A stretch of 64,000 nt of DNA from Palaemon carinicauda (GCF_036898095.1 NC_090725.1:211002498-211066497), one strand, 5' to 3'. Positions 46,239 to 59,302 are shown, numbered from the stretch's first letter. Numbers and translations: made by a program. Notes: generated by a model not told the origin, from the sequence alone.

Positions 46239-48079
46239 AGAGCCCTTGTCTTACACAATGGTACTTTACTTTTACTTTTAGGAGTTTATTTCTCGCCCTC
46301 CATCAGACACTAAGAGTCTGTTCAGGTGTGCCTTGATGTGTTAAAAAAAATTTCTTTTCAGTTTATATTTTTCTCTATCTTTTCAGTTATTCGCTAGCAT
46401 TTGTATTCAGGCTTAATAGTTTTCAGATCACTATTATAACACTTTCCAAAGAGATAAGTCTTCAGGTTTTTCTTGAAAGCTGCCACATTTTTGCTATTCT
46501 TGACACCAAGTGGAAGGTTGTTGAAGAGTCACGGTGCAGCATAACAAAAAGTTCTTCCTCCTATTGCATGATTCACACTAATTTCGAATAGTTTATATGG
46601 GTCATCAGCATGTCTAACTCTTACAGCAGCGCTAGTAGCTTGAGGGTAGGGGACCAAGCAATCATGGAGATATTTAGGCTTATCACTTGTAAGTGCTTTG
46701 TGAGTCAACAAACAAATCTTAAATTCAATTCTAGCCTTAATAGGTAACCAATGTAGATTGATCAGTGCAGGAGTTATTCTCTCCCGAAATTTAATGCTTT
46801 TTATCAGTCTAGCACATTTTGCACATTTTGAAGCTTTCTTAGTAGTGTATTGGGCAATTTATAGTACAGAGAATTGCAATAATCAAGCCTTGATATTACG
46901 TGACTCATCACTAAAATTTTTGTACTGCCCTCTGTTAAATATTTTCTAATAATGCTATGTTTCTCAGGTGATAATTACACACTTTCACTGTGTTCACTAT
47001 TTGATCACTCATTGACTAATTACAAGCTATCAGTACACCCAAATTTTTCACAACAGGCACAATCCTAACATCAGCGTCACCAATTTTTATACTTTGAAAT
47101 AACTGGTAATTCTTCAAAGCCACCTTTGTGCCAAAAAACATACATTATGTTTTATCATGATTTAATTTAAACTTTTTCCTCTGCATCCATATTTTTATTT
47201 CAGTCATTATCTCATCAATTTTCCTCTTTGTATCTTGTGCTGTTGAAATTGAAAGGTAGAACTGAGTATCATCTGCATATAGTTTAAAGCCCACTTTTTG
47301 TTTTTTCAAGATATGTGATAGCTCGATAGTATATATGTTGAACAAGATAGGGCCCAGAACACTACCCTGTGGTAGACCTTTCATAAGAATTCTCTCACTA
47401 GATCGGTTTCCAGAAACTTCTACAATATTCTTCTTGTTCATTAACTAGCTTTGCAAAAATCCCAGTGCTTCCTCAGTCACTCCAATGGACTTTAAGTCGT
47501 CAAGTAAGTACTCGTGCACAACAGTATCGAAAGCAGCATTAAGATCTAACATAATCAAAATTCCACACTTTCCCCCATCAAGAAGACCTATCATATTCAT
47601 TATTGAGCACAAGGTGGTTTCTGTAGAGTGATTAGCTCTGTAGGCCGATTGATTTTCCGGGAATACCTCTTAACTCATCAATATGCGCCCATAATTGCTC
47701 ACTTATGATTTTTTCAATAAGCTTCGACATGTAGGATAAATTTGTAATGGGCCTATATGAATTTAGTTCGTTTACATCACCTTTTCCTTTGTATATTGGT
47801 TTGATCAACGCAGTTTTTTTCACAGCTAGGAAAACTGGATTGTGATATACTTAGGTTAATTATATTTAGGTAAATATTATATACAACTTGCTTGTTTGGA
47901 GCTTCACTTATTGAACTATTTGGGAAAGGGTCGTTTCCACAATATGTATTCTTCATCTCTCTCATAACCTTTAACAAGTCACGCATCTTTATTTCCTTGA
48001 ATTTTATTAACTTCTTACCTTCCTTCTCTGGCATAAATGACTGTCCTTCTAAGGTAAGGCAATCTAAGACAGACAGACT
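46239..48079 (-). mobile_element. L2-like LINE, 5'-truncated, inserted only in unit 2
   Basis: Reverse-strand frames: IKPIYKGKGDVNELNSYRPI and NLSYMSKLIEKIISE (about 47820-47690), MKGLPQGSVLGPILFNIYT and YADDTQFYLS (47400-47260), and a C-terminal HAIGGRTFCYAAP (about 46570-46530), ending near AAAGTAAAAGTAAAGTACC. Unit 1 is uninterrupted at the same point (GGAAAGCTGGTTG, about 3793-3805). It is of the same broad type as 25345-29935 but a different, diverged member with a different tail. Frames are broken by stops. Confidence 0.88.
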
Positions 48080-48347
48080 GGTTGAAAGTAGGAAGACTTA
48101 TTTTCTCATCTTTGAAAATAGTGCCCAATTTCAGTTTCGGAATCACTTCCTTCCTTAATGATACCAATACTTGTCCTTGTAGAAACTGCTTTTGTACCAG
48201 TAGATCCCATACTTTTACTCCATCGATTAGAGGGACATTGTTTTCCTTTTCTTTTGCAAAATATCTGTGTACGTTATCCACGAGTTTCCTCGCTGAAGAG
48301 AGATAACGCTTTGTAGAAATTTCCATTATACTGTAAGTACTGTCCAT
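48080..48347 (-). pseudogene. Small conserved reverse ORF, unit-2 copy cut by the LINE
   Basis: It starts MDSTYSIMEISTKRYLSSAR and aligns with 3805-4072 of unit 1, including PLIDGVKVWDLL and LRKEVIPKLKL. The frame stays open until the LINE junction at 48079, after which residues come from LINE sequence. If the unit-1 ORF is a real exon, this copy has lost its end. Confidence 0.35.
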
Positions 48348-48540
48348 TGACTTTTTGTATTTACAAGAAACGCTAACTTGTATATGGAGAAATGAAATGC
48401 CAAACATAATAGATTTTTTAATAACTTTTATGACTTGTTGACAATATTATTGGAATCCCAATCATATATGCTGAAAATCGTTCTTCAAGTTTTGAATGCA
48501 TGGATTTATGACATTTAAGATAGCCTAAGCATTGAGGCCA

Positions 48541-48544
48541 TTAA
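48541..48544. other. Empty piggyBac target site
   Basis: A single TTAA sits in flanks identical in order to those around 4264-7080 of unit 1, and shows the pre-insertion state. Confidence 0.93.
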
Positions 48545-48649
48545 AGGTCATTCAGCGCTGAAAGGAAACGCGAGTTGGAAATGTTAAGTAATGAATTAGA
48601 AAAATGACTTCAGCAAACATTTGATTATCTACATCTACCCGTATTTCTA

Positions 48650-48674
48650 CACACACACACACACACACACACAC

Positions 48675-48752
<78 letters not shown>
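48650..48752. repeat. (AC)n(TA)n microsatellite
   Basis: Counterpart of 7185-7316, without the second TG arm. Confidence 0.93.
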
Positions 48753-48755
<3 letters not shown>

Positions 48756-48869
48756 GAGATAGTGTTTTGTATAACAAAACTTGGAAATATATAAGCAATT
48801 TGAGAGAAAGAGAGAGAGGCTGCATGTTGTTTAGAATAAGACTATACTCGATATTAACATATCTATAAT

Positions 48870-49323
48870 TATAAATTAGGACCTAGTATACCATATCATG
48901 TACCATAACTAATACATATGGAACATAATTCCAAGTCACATACCATAGTCTGGCCAGCACCGTACAATAATTTGGGTTGGCCGGCATGGCAACCTACTCG
49001 AGGAGGGCGAGTGGCAGCGCAACCACCGATATGGCAAGGCCATTCACGGCGACATTTAAAATTCCTTATGACGCAGAGAATGTAGGCTAATGACTATTAG
49101 TGTTCCCGAGTGAGTGACGATATAAAGTAATGTGGCTTGGACACATTTTTTTACTCGAAGTTCAAGAAAATAGATATATTAGTGAATTTTAAGTGACAAT
49201 TTGAAAATATACTGAGGAACTTCTATTGAATTTGAAAAAAGATGTGAAGATAGAACATTAATAGAAAATTGGTGAGCCATAGTGTTGCTGTGGTGTATCA
49301 AGTGTTTTCTACCTGAAAGTGCA
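48870..49323 (+). promoter_or_regulatory. Upstream region of the broken unit-2 THAP exon
   Basis: Aligns with 7500-7947 with scattered substitutions and small indels, including one within the presumed leader (around 49170-49290). Whether it still drives transcription cannot be told. Confidence 0.35.
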
Positions 49324-49475
49324 ATGCCGTTCAAGTGTTGTGTTCCCAAATGTAAGGGAAATTATAATAACGGGCCTAAAGTTAATATTTTTAAGTTTCC
49401 TGAAAATGAAGAAGTGAGAAAAAAACTGGGTTAAAAACATCCAGAGAAGATTTTCATCCTAGTACAAATCATCGG
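49324..49475 (+). pseudogene. Broken THAP exon 1, unit 2
   Basis: Homologous to 7948-8100 and starts MPFKCCVPKCKGNYNNG. One extra A in the run after GAAGTGAG shifts the frame and gives TAA at 49432-49434 after 36 codons. Two bases are lost slightly later (CATCCAGAG versus CATCCAAAGAG). The donor GTATGT of unit 1 reads ATATGG here. An 880-bp deletion starts about 10 bases past the donor. The frame break and donor loss are independent, so this exon cannot give a normal THAP domain. Confidence 0.9.
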
Positions 49476-49489
49476 ATATGGTGATAACT

Positions 49490-51053
49490 GTTCTACATGT
49501 TACAAAACCTTGAGGAGGATGAACAGCAAAGGTGACAACACATTCCCTAGGAGTACTCCGCTTTTCACTGGAAAGTCATTTGATAGGACTCCACTAACAT
49601 TAAATTTGCTATGCTCATCAACAGACTAAATCAAATTAACATATTTAAGAAGAATTCCATAATAACATAGGACTCTCCACAAAATAGGCTGATGCACACT
49701 ATCAAAGGCTTCATCATAGTCCACAAATCCCATCAAAAGTGGATTTCTAATGCATTGCTGTACATGTCTCAAAATGAAAATGTGGTCAGTACATCTTCTA
49801 CCTTTTCTAAATCTTTCATGTTCATCTCTAACCTTTTCACCAATCTTTCTCTTTAGTTTCTCTAGAATACTATATATTTTCATGACAACCAATGTATGTG
49901 TGATGCCTCTAATTGCAATCAGTCATATTTTTTTTTCTCCACCAACACTTCTAACTCCCATTCACCATGATTTGCTTCTTCATGCCACATTCTACAAAAT
50001 AATCTTTTAGGTATTCTGAGGGGTCATTTCATTTTTGGTCAATATCGTCTCGGCAGTTATTCCATTGTAATCTTGGGCTCTCCATCTGAGTTTTTTAATG
50101 ATAGCTTCCAATTCCAAAACACTGAATTCATTTATGGACACATCCAGGTCTTCATCGGATTCATGTATATCAATCAAATCATTCCCTTCATATCTCCTAT
50201 TCATGACCTCACTGAAGTGTGCCATCCAACGTTGCCTTATTTCATCATCTGTTGTTACCCTTTAACAGATCCATCTTGCTTGTTGATGGGTATATGCTTC
50301 TTCTTTTTCTTCGCCCCCATAGATATTTCATTAATAGATTTATGAGAGATTATTACATTATAGCCACTCCCTGATGTCATAGCTTTGTCAGCCTCATCTA
50401 CTTTCCTGTCTAAATGTTCTCTCCAGTTATTCCTAGCTTTTGGCCTTGCTCTTAATACGGGAATATTTAGTATGCTCTACTTTATAATTTTTATTACTTC
50501 CTCAAAAACTTTCAACAATCGAATTCTATCTTTGTCTCCTTTTTATAACATCCAACGTATCATTAGATATCCATGGATTCCTCTTTGTAACTGTATGTCC
50601 CAAAACTTCAGCATCATTAATTGCCTACTCTTTGTCTCTAAAAGTCTCCAAGAATGTGCATTGACTCTAACATTCAATTGCAAATGTTTCTCTGTGCTCA
50701 TCTTCTAGAAGCTTATCTGTATTGAACCTAGGTATTGTATCTGCATTTCTGTTTGGCCCTTTCAGGTTTAATTTCAGTTTGGCAATGAGTACTTGGTGAT
50801 CATTACCAATTTCTGCACCTCTATAGCTTCTTACATTTCTCAGTCCTTCTCTCCTTATTAATGGCTATATGATCCATTTGATTTTGTAATTGCAACATGA
50901 TGAAGTCCATGTACAGTATATTTGTGGATGTCTTTGTGCTGGAAAATAATACTCCCAGTGACAAGATTTGCAATTTCGCCAAGACCTTCAACACTCATCA
51001 CATTCTCTACACCTTGATTATTCTTTCCAACTTGAGCATTGAAGTCACCAATC

Positions 51054-51132
<79 letters not shown>

Positions 51133-51345
51133 TGTTACACTTTGCAGTTCTTCATAGTATTCATCTTTCCTTCCTTTAGGGAAATCATTTGTTGGTTCAT
51201 AGCAAACTATAATACTCATATTGCATTGTTTTGATTTAAACTTTGCAAGTAACAATCAACTACTTATAGGTCTTCACTTAATACCATTTTTGCTCTTGGC
51301 GTCATCATCATTCCTACCCTATCTCTTCAAACTCCATCTGTTCTT

Positions 51346-51432
<87 letters not shown>

Positions 51433-51600
51433 CTGTGTGTGTGTTTGTATTTGTTCTAAGGTTTTATTAACAATCCTTTACAATATGTTTCACTAAGGGC
51501 CAAGATATCTAAACATATTTCATAAATTCATTCTTCATTTGCTGTAACTTCCCAATCTGATTCATGGTTCTAACATTCCAATTACCAATTTTCGCTAAAT
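49490..51600 (-). mobile_element. RTE-type LINE, unit-2 copy
   Basis: Same element and insertion as 8175-11030, lacking the C-terminal 0.9 kb. Frames include RKGRRCTDHIFILRH, VDYDEAFDSVHQ, MNRRYEGNDLIDIHESDED and GDFNAQVGKNNQG. It carries expanded (CT)n (51060-51129) and (TA)n(TG)n (51350-51440) where unit 1 has short precursors (10618-10641 and about 10870). Confidence 0.85.
51060..51440. repeat. Unit-2 microsatellite expansions inside the LINE
   Basis: (CT)n at 51060-51129 and (TA)n(TG)n at 51350-51440. The same positions in unit 1 hold only about 24 bases of CT and a few TA repeats. Confidence 0.9.
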
Positions 51601-51905
51601 ATATGCCTCTAAGGATATATATTACGTACCATGGGATTCCAGTTTTTTAAACAATATACACTTGAATTGCCAGCTATCGTTGGTAGCTTCAAGACAATTT
51701 TTTTTTTTTAAATGAATTAAGACTAATGGAGAAACCGATACAACCTTAAGATTTCGGGATGAATTTTTAAAGCTTTTCAAATATGAAATGTTTTCTTTTA
51801 TTAAATGTACAAATAAATAGACGATCTCAGAAATTTCTAATTATAATTATTTATCTTATACACTACTTGTCACGTTTCCTGTATCCTATATCATTGTACT
51901 TGCAG

Positions 51906-52577
51906 GTTTGTGAACAGCATTTCCATCCTGATGATATTGTAAGGGAAATGTCTGCTGTTGATGAAAAAACAGGAAACAGAATTACTGCAAAATTAAAGCG
52001 TCCATTTCTTAAAGACAATGCTGTTCCCACCTTGTTTCCAAATACTCCTCATCATACGGTGCCATCAGAAATTCGAAGAGAGACACCAGACTGTAAAAGT
52101 GCGACAGAAGGCGCCCCAGTCAAAGCTGTGTATATATTTGTGCCTGGCCGTCCTTCTACTAGTAATAATGAATCCTCAAACCTTCATTGGTCCAGGAAAG
52201 ATACCACATGGCTAATTGGTATGTACCGCCAACAGTCTTGTTTGTGGAACGTTAAAAGTGCTGATTATAAGAATAGGAAAATGCGTCTAGCAGCACTTAC
52301 AGCAATAAAAACAGAATTGCAAAAGAAGCATGGCGATATTACCATCAAGGATATAAAAAAGAAACTAGATACTCTTCGAAATCAATACAGGCGGGAAATG
52401 CGACAGTTAGAAAACTCGTGCAAGTCAGGGTCTTTGACAGACGATGTTTACAGCCCCAAATTTTGGTGCTTTGGTGACCTTTCTTTCCTTAGTGATGGTG
52501 ACACAATGAAGACATCTCCGTCAAACACCAATCTTGACACTTTCAAGGAAGCTGTGGAAGAACATTATGACCATGAG
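51906..52577 (+). CDS. Unit-2 exon 2 (THAP second half plus MADF)
   Basis: It encodes 224 open codons with acceptor TTGCAG and donor GTAAGT, phase 0 on both sides, as in unit 1. VCEQHF, AVPTLF and the MADF core (TWLIGMY, CLW, WCFGDLSFL) are kept. Fifteen residues differ from unit 1; the MADF closing motif reads SPKFWCFGDLSFL here against SPKCWCFGDLSFL there. With its own exon 1 broken, it could be read only by skipping or replacing that exon, or may be decaying. If spliced from 45429, the product would have a full THAP domain followed by this THAP half and MADF. Confidence 0.75.
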
Positions 52578-53847
52578 GTAAGTGGTGTCTCATGATGCAA
52601 TAAACAATCTCTCTTGTGTGTGGTTTTATACATATTAGGTTATTGCAAATACTGTAAAGTTTTCTTTTCTCAACATTATTGATTTACAATGATTCATAAC
52701 TACTGGGCGATGCTACACTCTTTCCTGTCCTGTTTGAATTATCCCACACAAGGCTATTTTATTCTTCTCCAGTGTTTGGCATAGTGAAACAGCTCTCCTG
52801 TCTGACTCTCAGGGAAGTGACCCACAAAGCACAAACCTTTATGTGATATCAGTTGACAACTATAGCCCCCCGTATTTGTGGTCTACACTCCATTTGATGG
52901 GAATATTTGTGGCTAGGTCCTTCCTGTCGTTTTTCTGCTTCTGAGGTCAATCCTCATCCTCACTGCCTTTTGTGATCTGCTATCACTGTTTGCCTATCGA
53001 ACTTGCTCGATAGTGTGGACAGGCCAGTGTCTAATTGTCAGGTGATGGTAGGGAGAGAGTTTGCATGTAGAGACAAAGGATTTAGATTAACTGAAAGGAG
53101 TTAGGACAATAAGGAATAAGATAGTGGAAATACAAGAGAGGAACACAGTTACAGTGAAATTCTACTAATTAAAAACTCACAACAGAAATTAGTAAAAAGG
53201 TAAATCAGTACAAACTAAAATTTGGATAAGGTAACATTTATGGATGCTATAATTTGAGCAAAATTTACAATGATAGTCTTGTAAAAGGTAATTACTCAAA
53301 TGAAGAAGCGAGATAAAGCACTGATGTCTTCTAACTCCTTATATAGTAATCAATAAGTGCGAAACAATTGCAATAGTCTTCATAATTGTATGAATGGAAC
53401 ATTACTCTTAACTATTATACCAAAGTGTTGAGCCTGATATTCCCTTGAATAAGAATCTGGTCATCATAATTGATGGGTGTATCCCTTTTTGTGGGTTAAA
53501 ATACAGAGTGAAAAACAAACTTTGGTGCAACACAGGAACATAAAGTGGTGGGCTATCCTTAAATCTGCACTGTTTGGTATAGACATAACAGTTCCTCCTT
53601 TTTAAACCAGATGGCTCTGTCCCTCACTTTTCAAAGGCAAAGGCAACCCTTTTGACTGATGTGTTTGACAGTAGGCATGACAAAGAGGAACTCAATGTTC
53701 CTAATTTCTGGTTTCCTGAGGTCAAATTAACTAGTTTAGCTTTTCAGTCCTGAAAAATTTAAACACATATGATGGACTTTGATGCTTTTGGATGGTGTAA
53801 TGCATGTGCATTTCGTACAGGCTCATACGCTGTTATGCGATTGCTGT

Positions 53848-53915
<68 letters not shown>

Positions 53916-54737
53916 GCACTAACAATAGAAAAACCTGTTGAAATTGCCATTGCATGTTTCATATTGTTAAAGTTTTAAAGGTTTTAGCTTTCCAGATAAT
54001 AATAATTCAATGAAATTTGGAATTATCAGTATAAATCAAGACTATTGAAAAAAATACACTGTAGTTGTGAGGTCAAAGATTTTTATTCTTACATTGAACC
54101 TATGTGGTTCAGCACACCATTAAGAAGCCTATCCTTTTGAAGTGTCAGTGGGAGAAATGAGTAAGTATAATGTTCTAATACTATATTGAACATATGTGGT
54201 TTGGTACCTTGTATCTGATAAGTTATTTGGTTAAAGAACACTGGTTGTTTAGAGTGTTTTGGAAGTTTAAATCGTGGCATATTACAGAGTCGTCAAGACC
54301 ATGGCCAAACTTTCTTGTGAATTTTATATTTGCTTTATGTCTAAAAGGTGGCGGGATTGTTTTAGGATTTTTGGTATGTTGAGTACGTACTCCTGTATCT
54401 GACGTGCAGGCTAAAAATATATAGGTTCTGAGGCAATGTGAAGTTATTTCGCAAGGTAATAATAGAAATATGTGAGAGGTTGAGGTGTTTGTTATTCTGG
54501 TATTAATTGTATTTTGTTAAGGATTAATGATCAAATACTTGCCTCTCTGGCTTTCTTCTACTATTGCGTGATATTACTGATTTATATCCTTACAGTAAAG
54601 CTATAAGTAAGGATACATAATATTTACCTTTTATCTGTGATAAGCATTAATATTGTTAATGATAAGACATTTTATCAAATTAGTAACAATTAAGTATGGT
54701 CAAAGTAATTTTATTGTTTCATCTTTTCCATTTCTAG
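52578..54737 (+). other. Intron 2 of the unit-2 gene copy
   Basis: GTAAGT to TTTCTAG, 2.2 kb against 6.0 kb in unit 1. It contains the remnant of the CR1-type LINE (53410-53990) and (CT)n at 53853-53914. The jump from 53975 to the equivalent of 17268 marks the 3.7-kb difference. Confidence 0.75.
53410..53990 (+). mobile_element. CR1/jockey-like LINE remnant, unit 2
   Basis: Shares with 12880-13525 the line starting GTATCCCTTTTTGTGGGTTA and later AAACCTGTTGAAATTGCCA. It lacks the pre-RT codons present at 12968-13147. An expanded (CT)n (53853-53914) replaces a short CT run. No open frame remains. Confidence 0.65.
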
Positions 54738-56015
54738 GTCACTGGGAAGGACAAAGAAGACGAGAACCAAAATTCGAAAGATGTTTCATTTTCTGCTGGC
54801 AACAGGCAAATTCTACCCAATGTTTCACTAAAGAAACTTTTATTATCACCCACTAAAGGATTGATGGCTAGAGATTCAGAAGGACTGCACTGTTCAGGAT
54901 CAGAGAGTGAGGGATCACTCAGAGCATCGGAGAGTCAAGGATCATTTATATTTTCAGGAAAACACAAAAAGAAATCAGTGTGTGCCAATCAAGTAATGGC
55001 TTTGGTTACAGATAGTATGCACCCTCTTGAGAATGATTCACGACAAGAATGCAATTCAGATTCTACAAGATTGGAATTATTTTCAGCAACAGGAATTAAA
55101 GAAGAGCCAACAGATTTCTCGCATTTATGTTCTGATCAGGATATCCCAGTTGAAGAAAGTAATATGACAGCAACTAACGATAAATTACGAATAAAAGAAA
55201 TTAAGGTGGCTAGTCAGAGAGATTCTTTACAAGAAGAATTTTTGTCAACAAACAATAATGGACCCGTGGAACTTGCTACTGTTAACAGCCAATTTTCTGG
55301 GTTAGATACTTATGGGAAAAGGAAAAGAAGAAGAAATGAGTCTTATAACGAGCCTGGGGGTCTGTTAGGAACTGGAGAAGCTTTTGTGAAAAGTTGTAAA
55401 GATCAAAAAGAGGCAGACACTTGTGATGCTTTTGGCAGATATATTGCCTTACAATTAAAACAGTTACCTATTGAAAATGCTTTAAATCTTCAAATGGTAA
55501 TCCATAACCTAGTTGTTCAAGAACGCCTCAAGGTGCAACAAAAAGAGGTAAGCATGAAAAAGAGTGTTGTAAACACAAAAGCCAGTGACGATCCTACCTT
55601 TGGAATACACAATTCAGTAAAAGAAAGCTCAACTAATGATTATTATATGGACAATAGCACCAGAAAAGAAGCGACTGCGATGGTAAATAAGAAGTCAAGT
55701 GAGAGATCAAGTTCTGTAAAGAAAACTTCTAAAATTGAAGAGCATAACAAAGACAGGATTCAAGTACAAAACCCTCAGAAGAGTAGCCTAAGGGTGACAG
55801 CTGCTGTAATGAGACAACCTGATACTTTTCCGGAAGATAGCCCCGGGATGACAGCTGCTGTAAACGAACAACCTGATGAGGTCTACAATTTTGAAAATCA
55901 AAGCCTATTGAATATCACAATTGATAAACAAGAATTCGATGATGATTTTAGTTATTGGGATGCGCCATCACCCATTTCAGTCAAATCTGAAGCAGAGAGC
56001 ATTTCTTCAGGGTGA
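54738..56015 (+). CDS. Unit-2 exon 3 (linker, BESS, C-terminal tail)
   Basis: It encodes 425 open codons from acceptor TTTCTAG to TGA, one codon shorter than unit 1 in the opening acidic stretch (KDKEDENQ versus KNKEEDENQ). In the following 384 residues only five differ (P/S, T/R, I/F, Q/E, N/D), all in the first half, and the last 190 or so are identical. BESS, GKRKRRR and both SUMO-type motifs are kept. The GAG|GTAAGC internal donor is also kept. Such identity against 15 changes in 224 residues for exon 2 points to gene conversion or selection. Confidence 0.78.
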   Translation, partial: VTGKDKEDENQNSKDVSFSAGNRQILPNVSLKKLLLSPTKGLMARDSEGLHCSGSESEGSLRASESQGSFIFSGKHKKKSVCANQVMALVTDSMHPLENDSRQECNSDSTRLELFSATGIKEEPTDFSHLCSDQDIPVEESNMTATNDKLRIKEIKVASQRDSLQEEFLSTNNNGPVELATVNSQFSGLDTYGKRKRRRNESYNEPGGLLGTGEAFVKSCKDQKEADTCDAFGRYIALQLKQLPIENALNLQMVIHNLVVQERLKVQQKEVSMKKSVVNTKASDDPTFGIHNSVKESSTNDYYMDNSTRKEATAMVNKKSSERSSSVKKTSKIEEHNKDRIQVQNPQKSSLRVTAAVMRQPDTFPEDSPGMTAAVNEQPDEVYNFENQSLLNITIDKQEFDDDFSYWDAPSPISVKSEAESISSG

Positions 56016-56145
56016 TGTTTTTTCCTTTATGCCACATGTTAAAGGTATGCATAGAATCATTGCTCAAGAAAATCTCCCTTGAAATTTCATTGTATTTACT
56101 ATGTAAATTACTGAGCATATGATGTCTTGTATCCAGTATATCTAG

Positions 56146-56151
56146 AATAAA
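56146..56151 (+). terminator. Poly(A) signal AATAAA, unit-2 gene copy
   Basis: Same context and spacing from the stop as in unit 1. Confidence 0.55.
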
Positions 56152-57685
56152 TATTTTTATAAAGCAGCACTTTAACTAACCTTATTCCAAATCTAAAGAC
56201 TTGCTTAAAAGGGGACTTGATATTGGTTACATTTTTTTTTTAAATAATTAAATGGTAGAGACAGACCTGTAGAAAGATTTTTTCATAGATTCAAAGTTAA
56301 TTTTGCAAACTTGCTTTGCACTCTTAATACCAATGTAGGCATAGATCTCAAAACCATAAATGTGGAATTTCTCTCTTTCCTTCCCTCCTGTTTGAAATAA
56401 TTCCTATCAAATAAAGATTCAGGTCTACATGGTATTCAAGACTTGAAAACACTCAAAATGAATTTTTCACAAAACTATACATATTTTTTCCTGTTAACAC
56501 CCACAATCCCAAGACTCATAAAAGATAATCAAGTAAACCACAAAGCAATAGTGCTTCACACAGTAAGTTTCGACATGAATTTTAAACCTTGTGCACTAGC
56601 TAATGGTCCACATAACAAATAGCTTTGGAAATATGATATTAGTTATGCAGCTCTACATTATTTTTCTATAGAAATAGAACTCAGTAAAGATCCCTGTGGT
56701 TTGGGGGATGAAGAGTACCACCACTGTAACCCCTGCATGTCGTAAGAGGCGACTAAAAGGGGAGAAGATGTCCTTTAACTATGGGCCATTTTCTAATAAA
56801 TAAGCCAGTGCCTTGCAATTTGATTGCTTATTTAAATGCCTGGTTGTAAAAGAGAATATATTAGTTGTCCTTTGACCAAGAGATCAGCATTAGATGATGT
56901 AACGTCATGAGGGGTGATATTCAGAGGGTTTTTCTTGGGATTTACTGTAAACTAGAATGCTTAAAGGGGAGCTGAAACGTAACAAGTGATATGCTTTTCA
57001 AATGGATGACTTCATCGGTGTTTAGACACTGGGTATAAAGCTGAAATCTTTCTTTTTGCTACTTTATATTAATAGCCGACTTCAAAAGCGATGCTTACCC
57101 TTATGGTTATTTAAACAAAGGCTAGTCTGTAAATGTTGACAACCAATAATTGTAACTTTTAAACCAAACGATATCTCTTAGAATCAACCTTCTACGTTAT
57201 GTATGTTCTGCCAGAGGATGAACTATTATACTTTTTTCCAGATAAGTAAAAGGTTAGATTTTTAGTGAATAAACTAATTTCCAGGTTTCAAACCTTGTAA
57301 GTAGCATACTCAGAAAATTAAGAGCTTCTCATTAGGAATCCTATTGGGAAAAAATGGGGAATGTTCTCGAGCGAATATACTAGTTTGATAACTAGAAAAA
57401 TTATACAAAAGGTTTCAAATATGATTACGTAAAGGAAAGCGCATTCTACAGGTGATCCGGAAACGCTCAGATGAATAAAGGAGAAGAATGCAATACAGCG
57501 AGAGAAATTTTGTTTCTCGCCTGTGCTATAAATAGTCATAAGGGATCCAAAGAGAAAAGAAATCTCTCGAGTAGAGCGAGATGCGGAGGAAGGGAAAGAC
57601 GCTTCTGAAGCGTTGAAAGTTGTTAGTGAAATTTCCCTAATGTAGGTGCATAGGTCCTATTACATTGACTGCAAAGTCTTGACAA

Positions 57686-57723
<38 letters not shown>

Positions 57724-59302
57724 GAGAGAATTAAGTAAAATGTACCGGCCGAAAAGATGAGAGATTATCTAACATTCAAGGAAGTGATGAGAATAAGGAG
57801 AATGCCAAATAATAAAGATTAGTGTGGCTGAGGGGAGGGCGAGAGCGTTATCTTTTACAAAAATCGTCTTTCTCAAGTCTCGTACAGCACAGTATGTGTG
57901 ACCTTTGATTTGGGCTGCTGGAAGACGAGATTTGAACAATCCATTATAAGGTTTATCCCTCCAAGGTGGTTCCAGCAGCCTCTTGCTAAAGTTTGCTAAG
58001 GAAAAGGAACTAATTGAGAAAGTGAAAATATGGTACAGGTTATACTCTGGCATCATATTTTATGCAAACGTCAATAATGGTACTTAATTGTGTTATATTA
58101 ATGAATTATGTAAACACTACTCCAGGCATCTAAGTTCCCACTGACTCACGTCCTTTCCTTAAATGCAACCTGCTTTAACAGCTAAATCTTTGTGATTATG
58201 AAACCCTAGTTTAAAAAGTTGGATGCTACAAGCCTAGGGTTCCAACGGGGAAAGTGCCCTATTGCGAAAAGAAATTGGGTAACGAATACAGTATATAGGG
58301 AATAATAAAAATAGTAAAACTAAATATATTAAGATGAGTAACAACGTTAAAAAAGTTTAAACGAGACTTTAGTCAACCTGTTCAACAAGTGAGCATTTAC
58401 AAGCTTGAACTGAGAAGTTTCACAGATTCAACCGCCAAAATAGAAAGCTCATTCCTCAACGTAGTCACAGCTGGAATAAAGTTTCTAGAATATTGTGTAG
58501 TATTTAATCTCATGGAGAAGAGGACAAAGTTTACACATCAAGTATTGAGGTTTGTAGTGAACATTTTCACTAAATAAGAGTGATACCGTATAAGTTTCAA
58601 CCCTAAAAAATCCAACTAAACCCATTCATTGAAAATAAGCTATTTGAAATTCACGGAAGTTATTTATGTTCCAAACAATTCCATGTGAAAGCAAGTTAAA
58701 GAACAGTTGTTACACAAGATACTGTGAGTGTAAAATAAGAATATTGTAACAGAATTTGCAGTGTATTTACGCCAATGAATCTTTTGGCCTTGGTCTATAT
58801 CAGGCATGAGTAACAGTCTTTTCGTCAACTGGAGACCACATTTTACTATATCTAATTGAGTGAAGGCTGCGTGATAATACACAGCTTGCCTATTAAACTG
58901 TATACTTTATTTTGTAATTCTTTCTTGTTTTATTTATCTTAATATGAAAGTTTACATAAAACTGACATCTCCTTCGTTATTTCTAGATGATAATAATGAT
59001 GATCACTGGTATAGATAAAAATAATAATATTTAGGTGAAAAAAAAATAAAAATACTAATGACAGGAAACAATAGTTACATGTTGAAGGTACTTAGGTTTT
59101 AAATACTTACTCTCAATTACTTGATGGATAAAAAGTAAATAATGTAAATAAAATAGTATTTAAAATTCTGTTAAAGAAGTATTGACGAGTCGATGTGTTT
59201 GTAAATTAAAAACATATTTAGATGGATAGTGGTGCAATTGTGAATGTATGTTAATTAAAATATATATTCAGGCAAATATCTGATGCATATAAACTGTTAG
59301 AT
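56152..59302. other. 3' flank of unit 2, no supported gene
   Basis: Follows unit 1 from 19437. It is near identical to about 56975, then about 5-10% diverged. It includes (CT)n at 57688-57720, a short SINE-like fragment at 58200-58250 (reverse), and the jumps at about 58780 (22082/23466 in unit 1) and about 59040 (23710/33004 in unit 1). Short frames show no known motifs. Confidence 0.6.
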
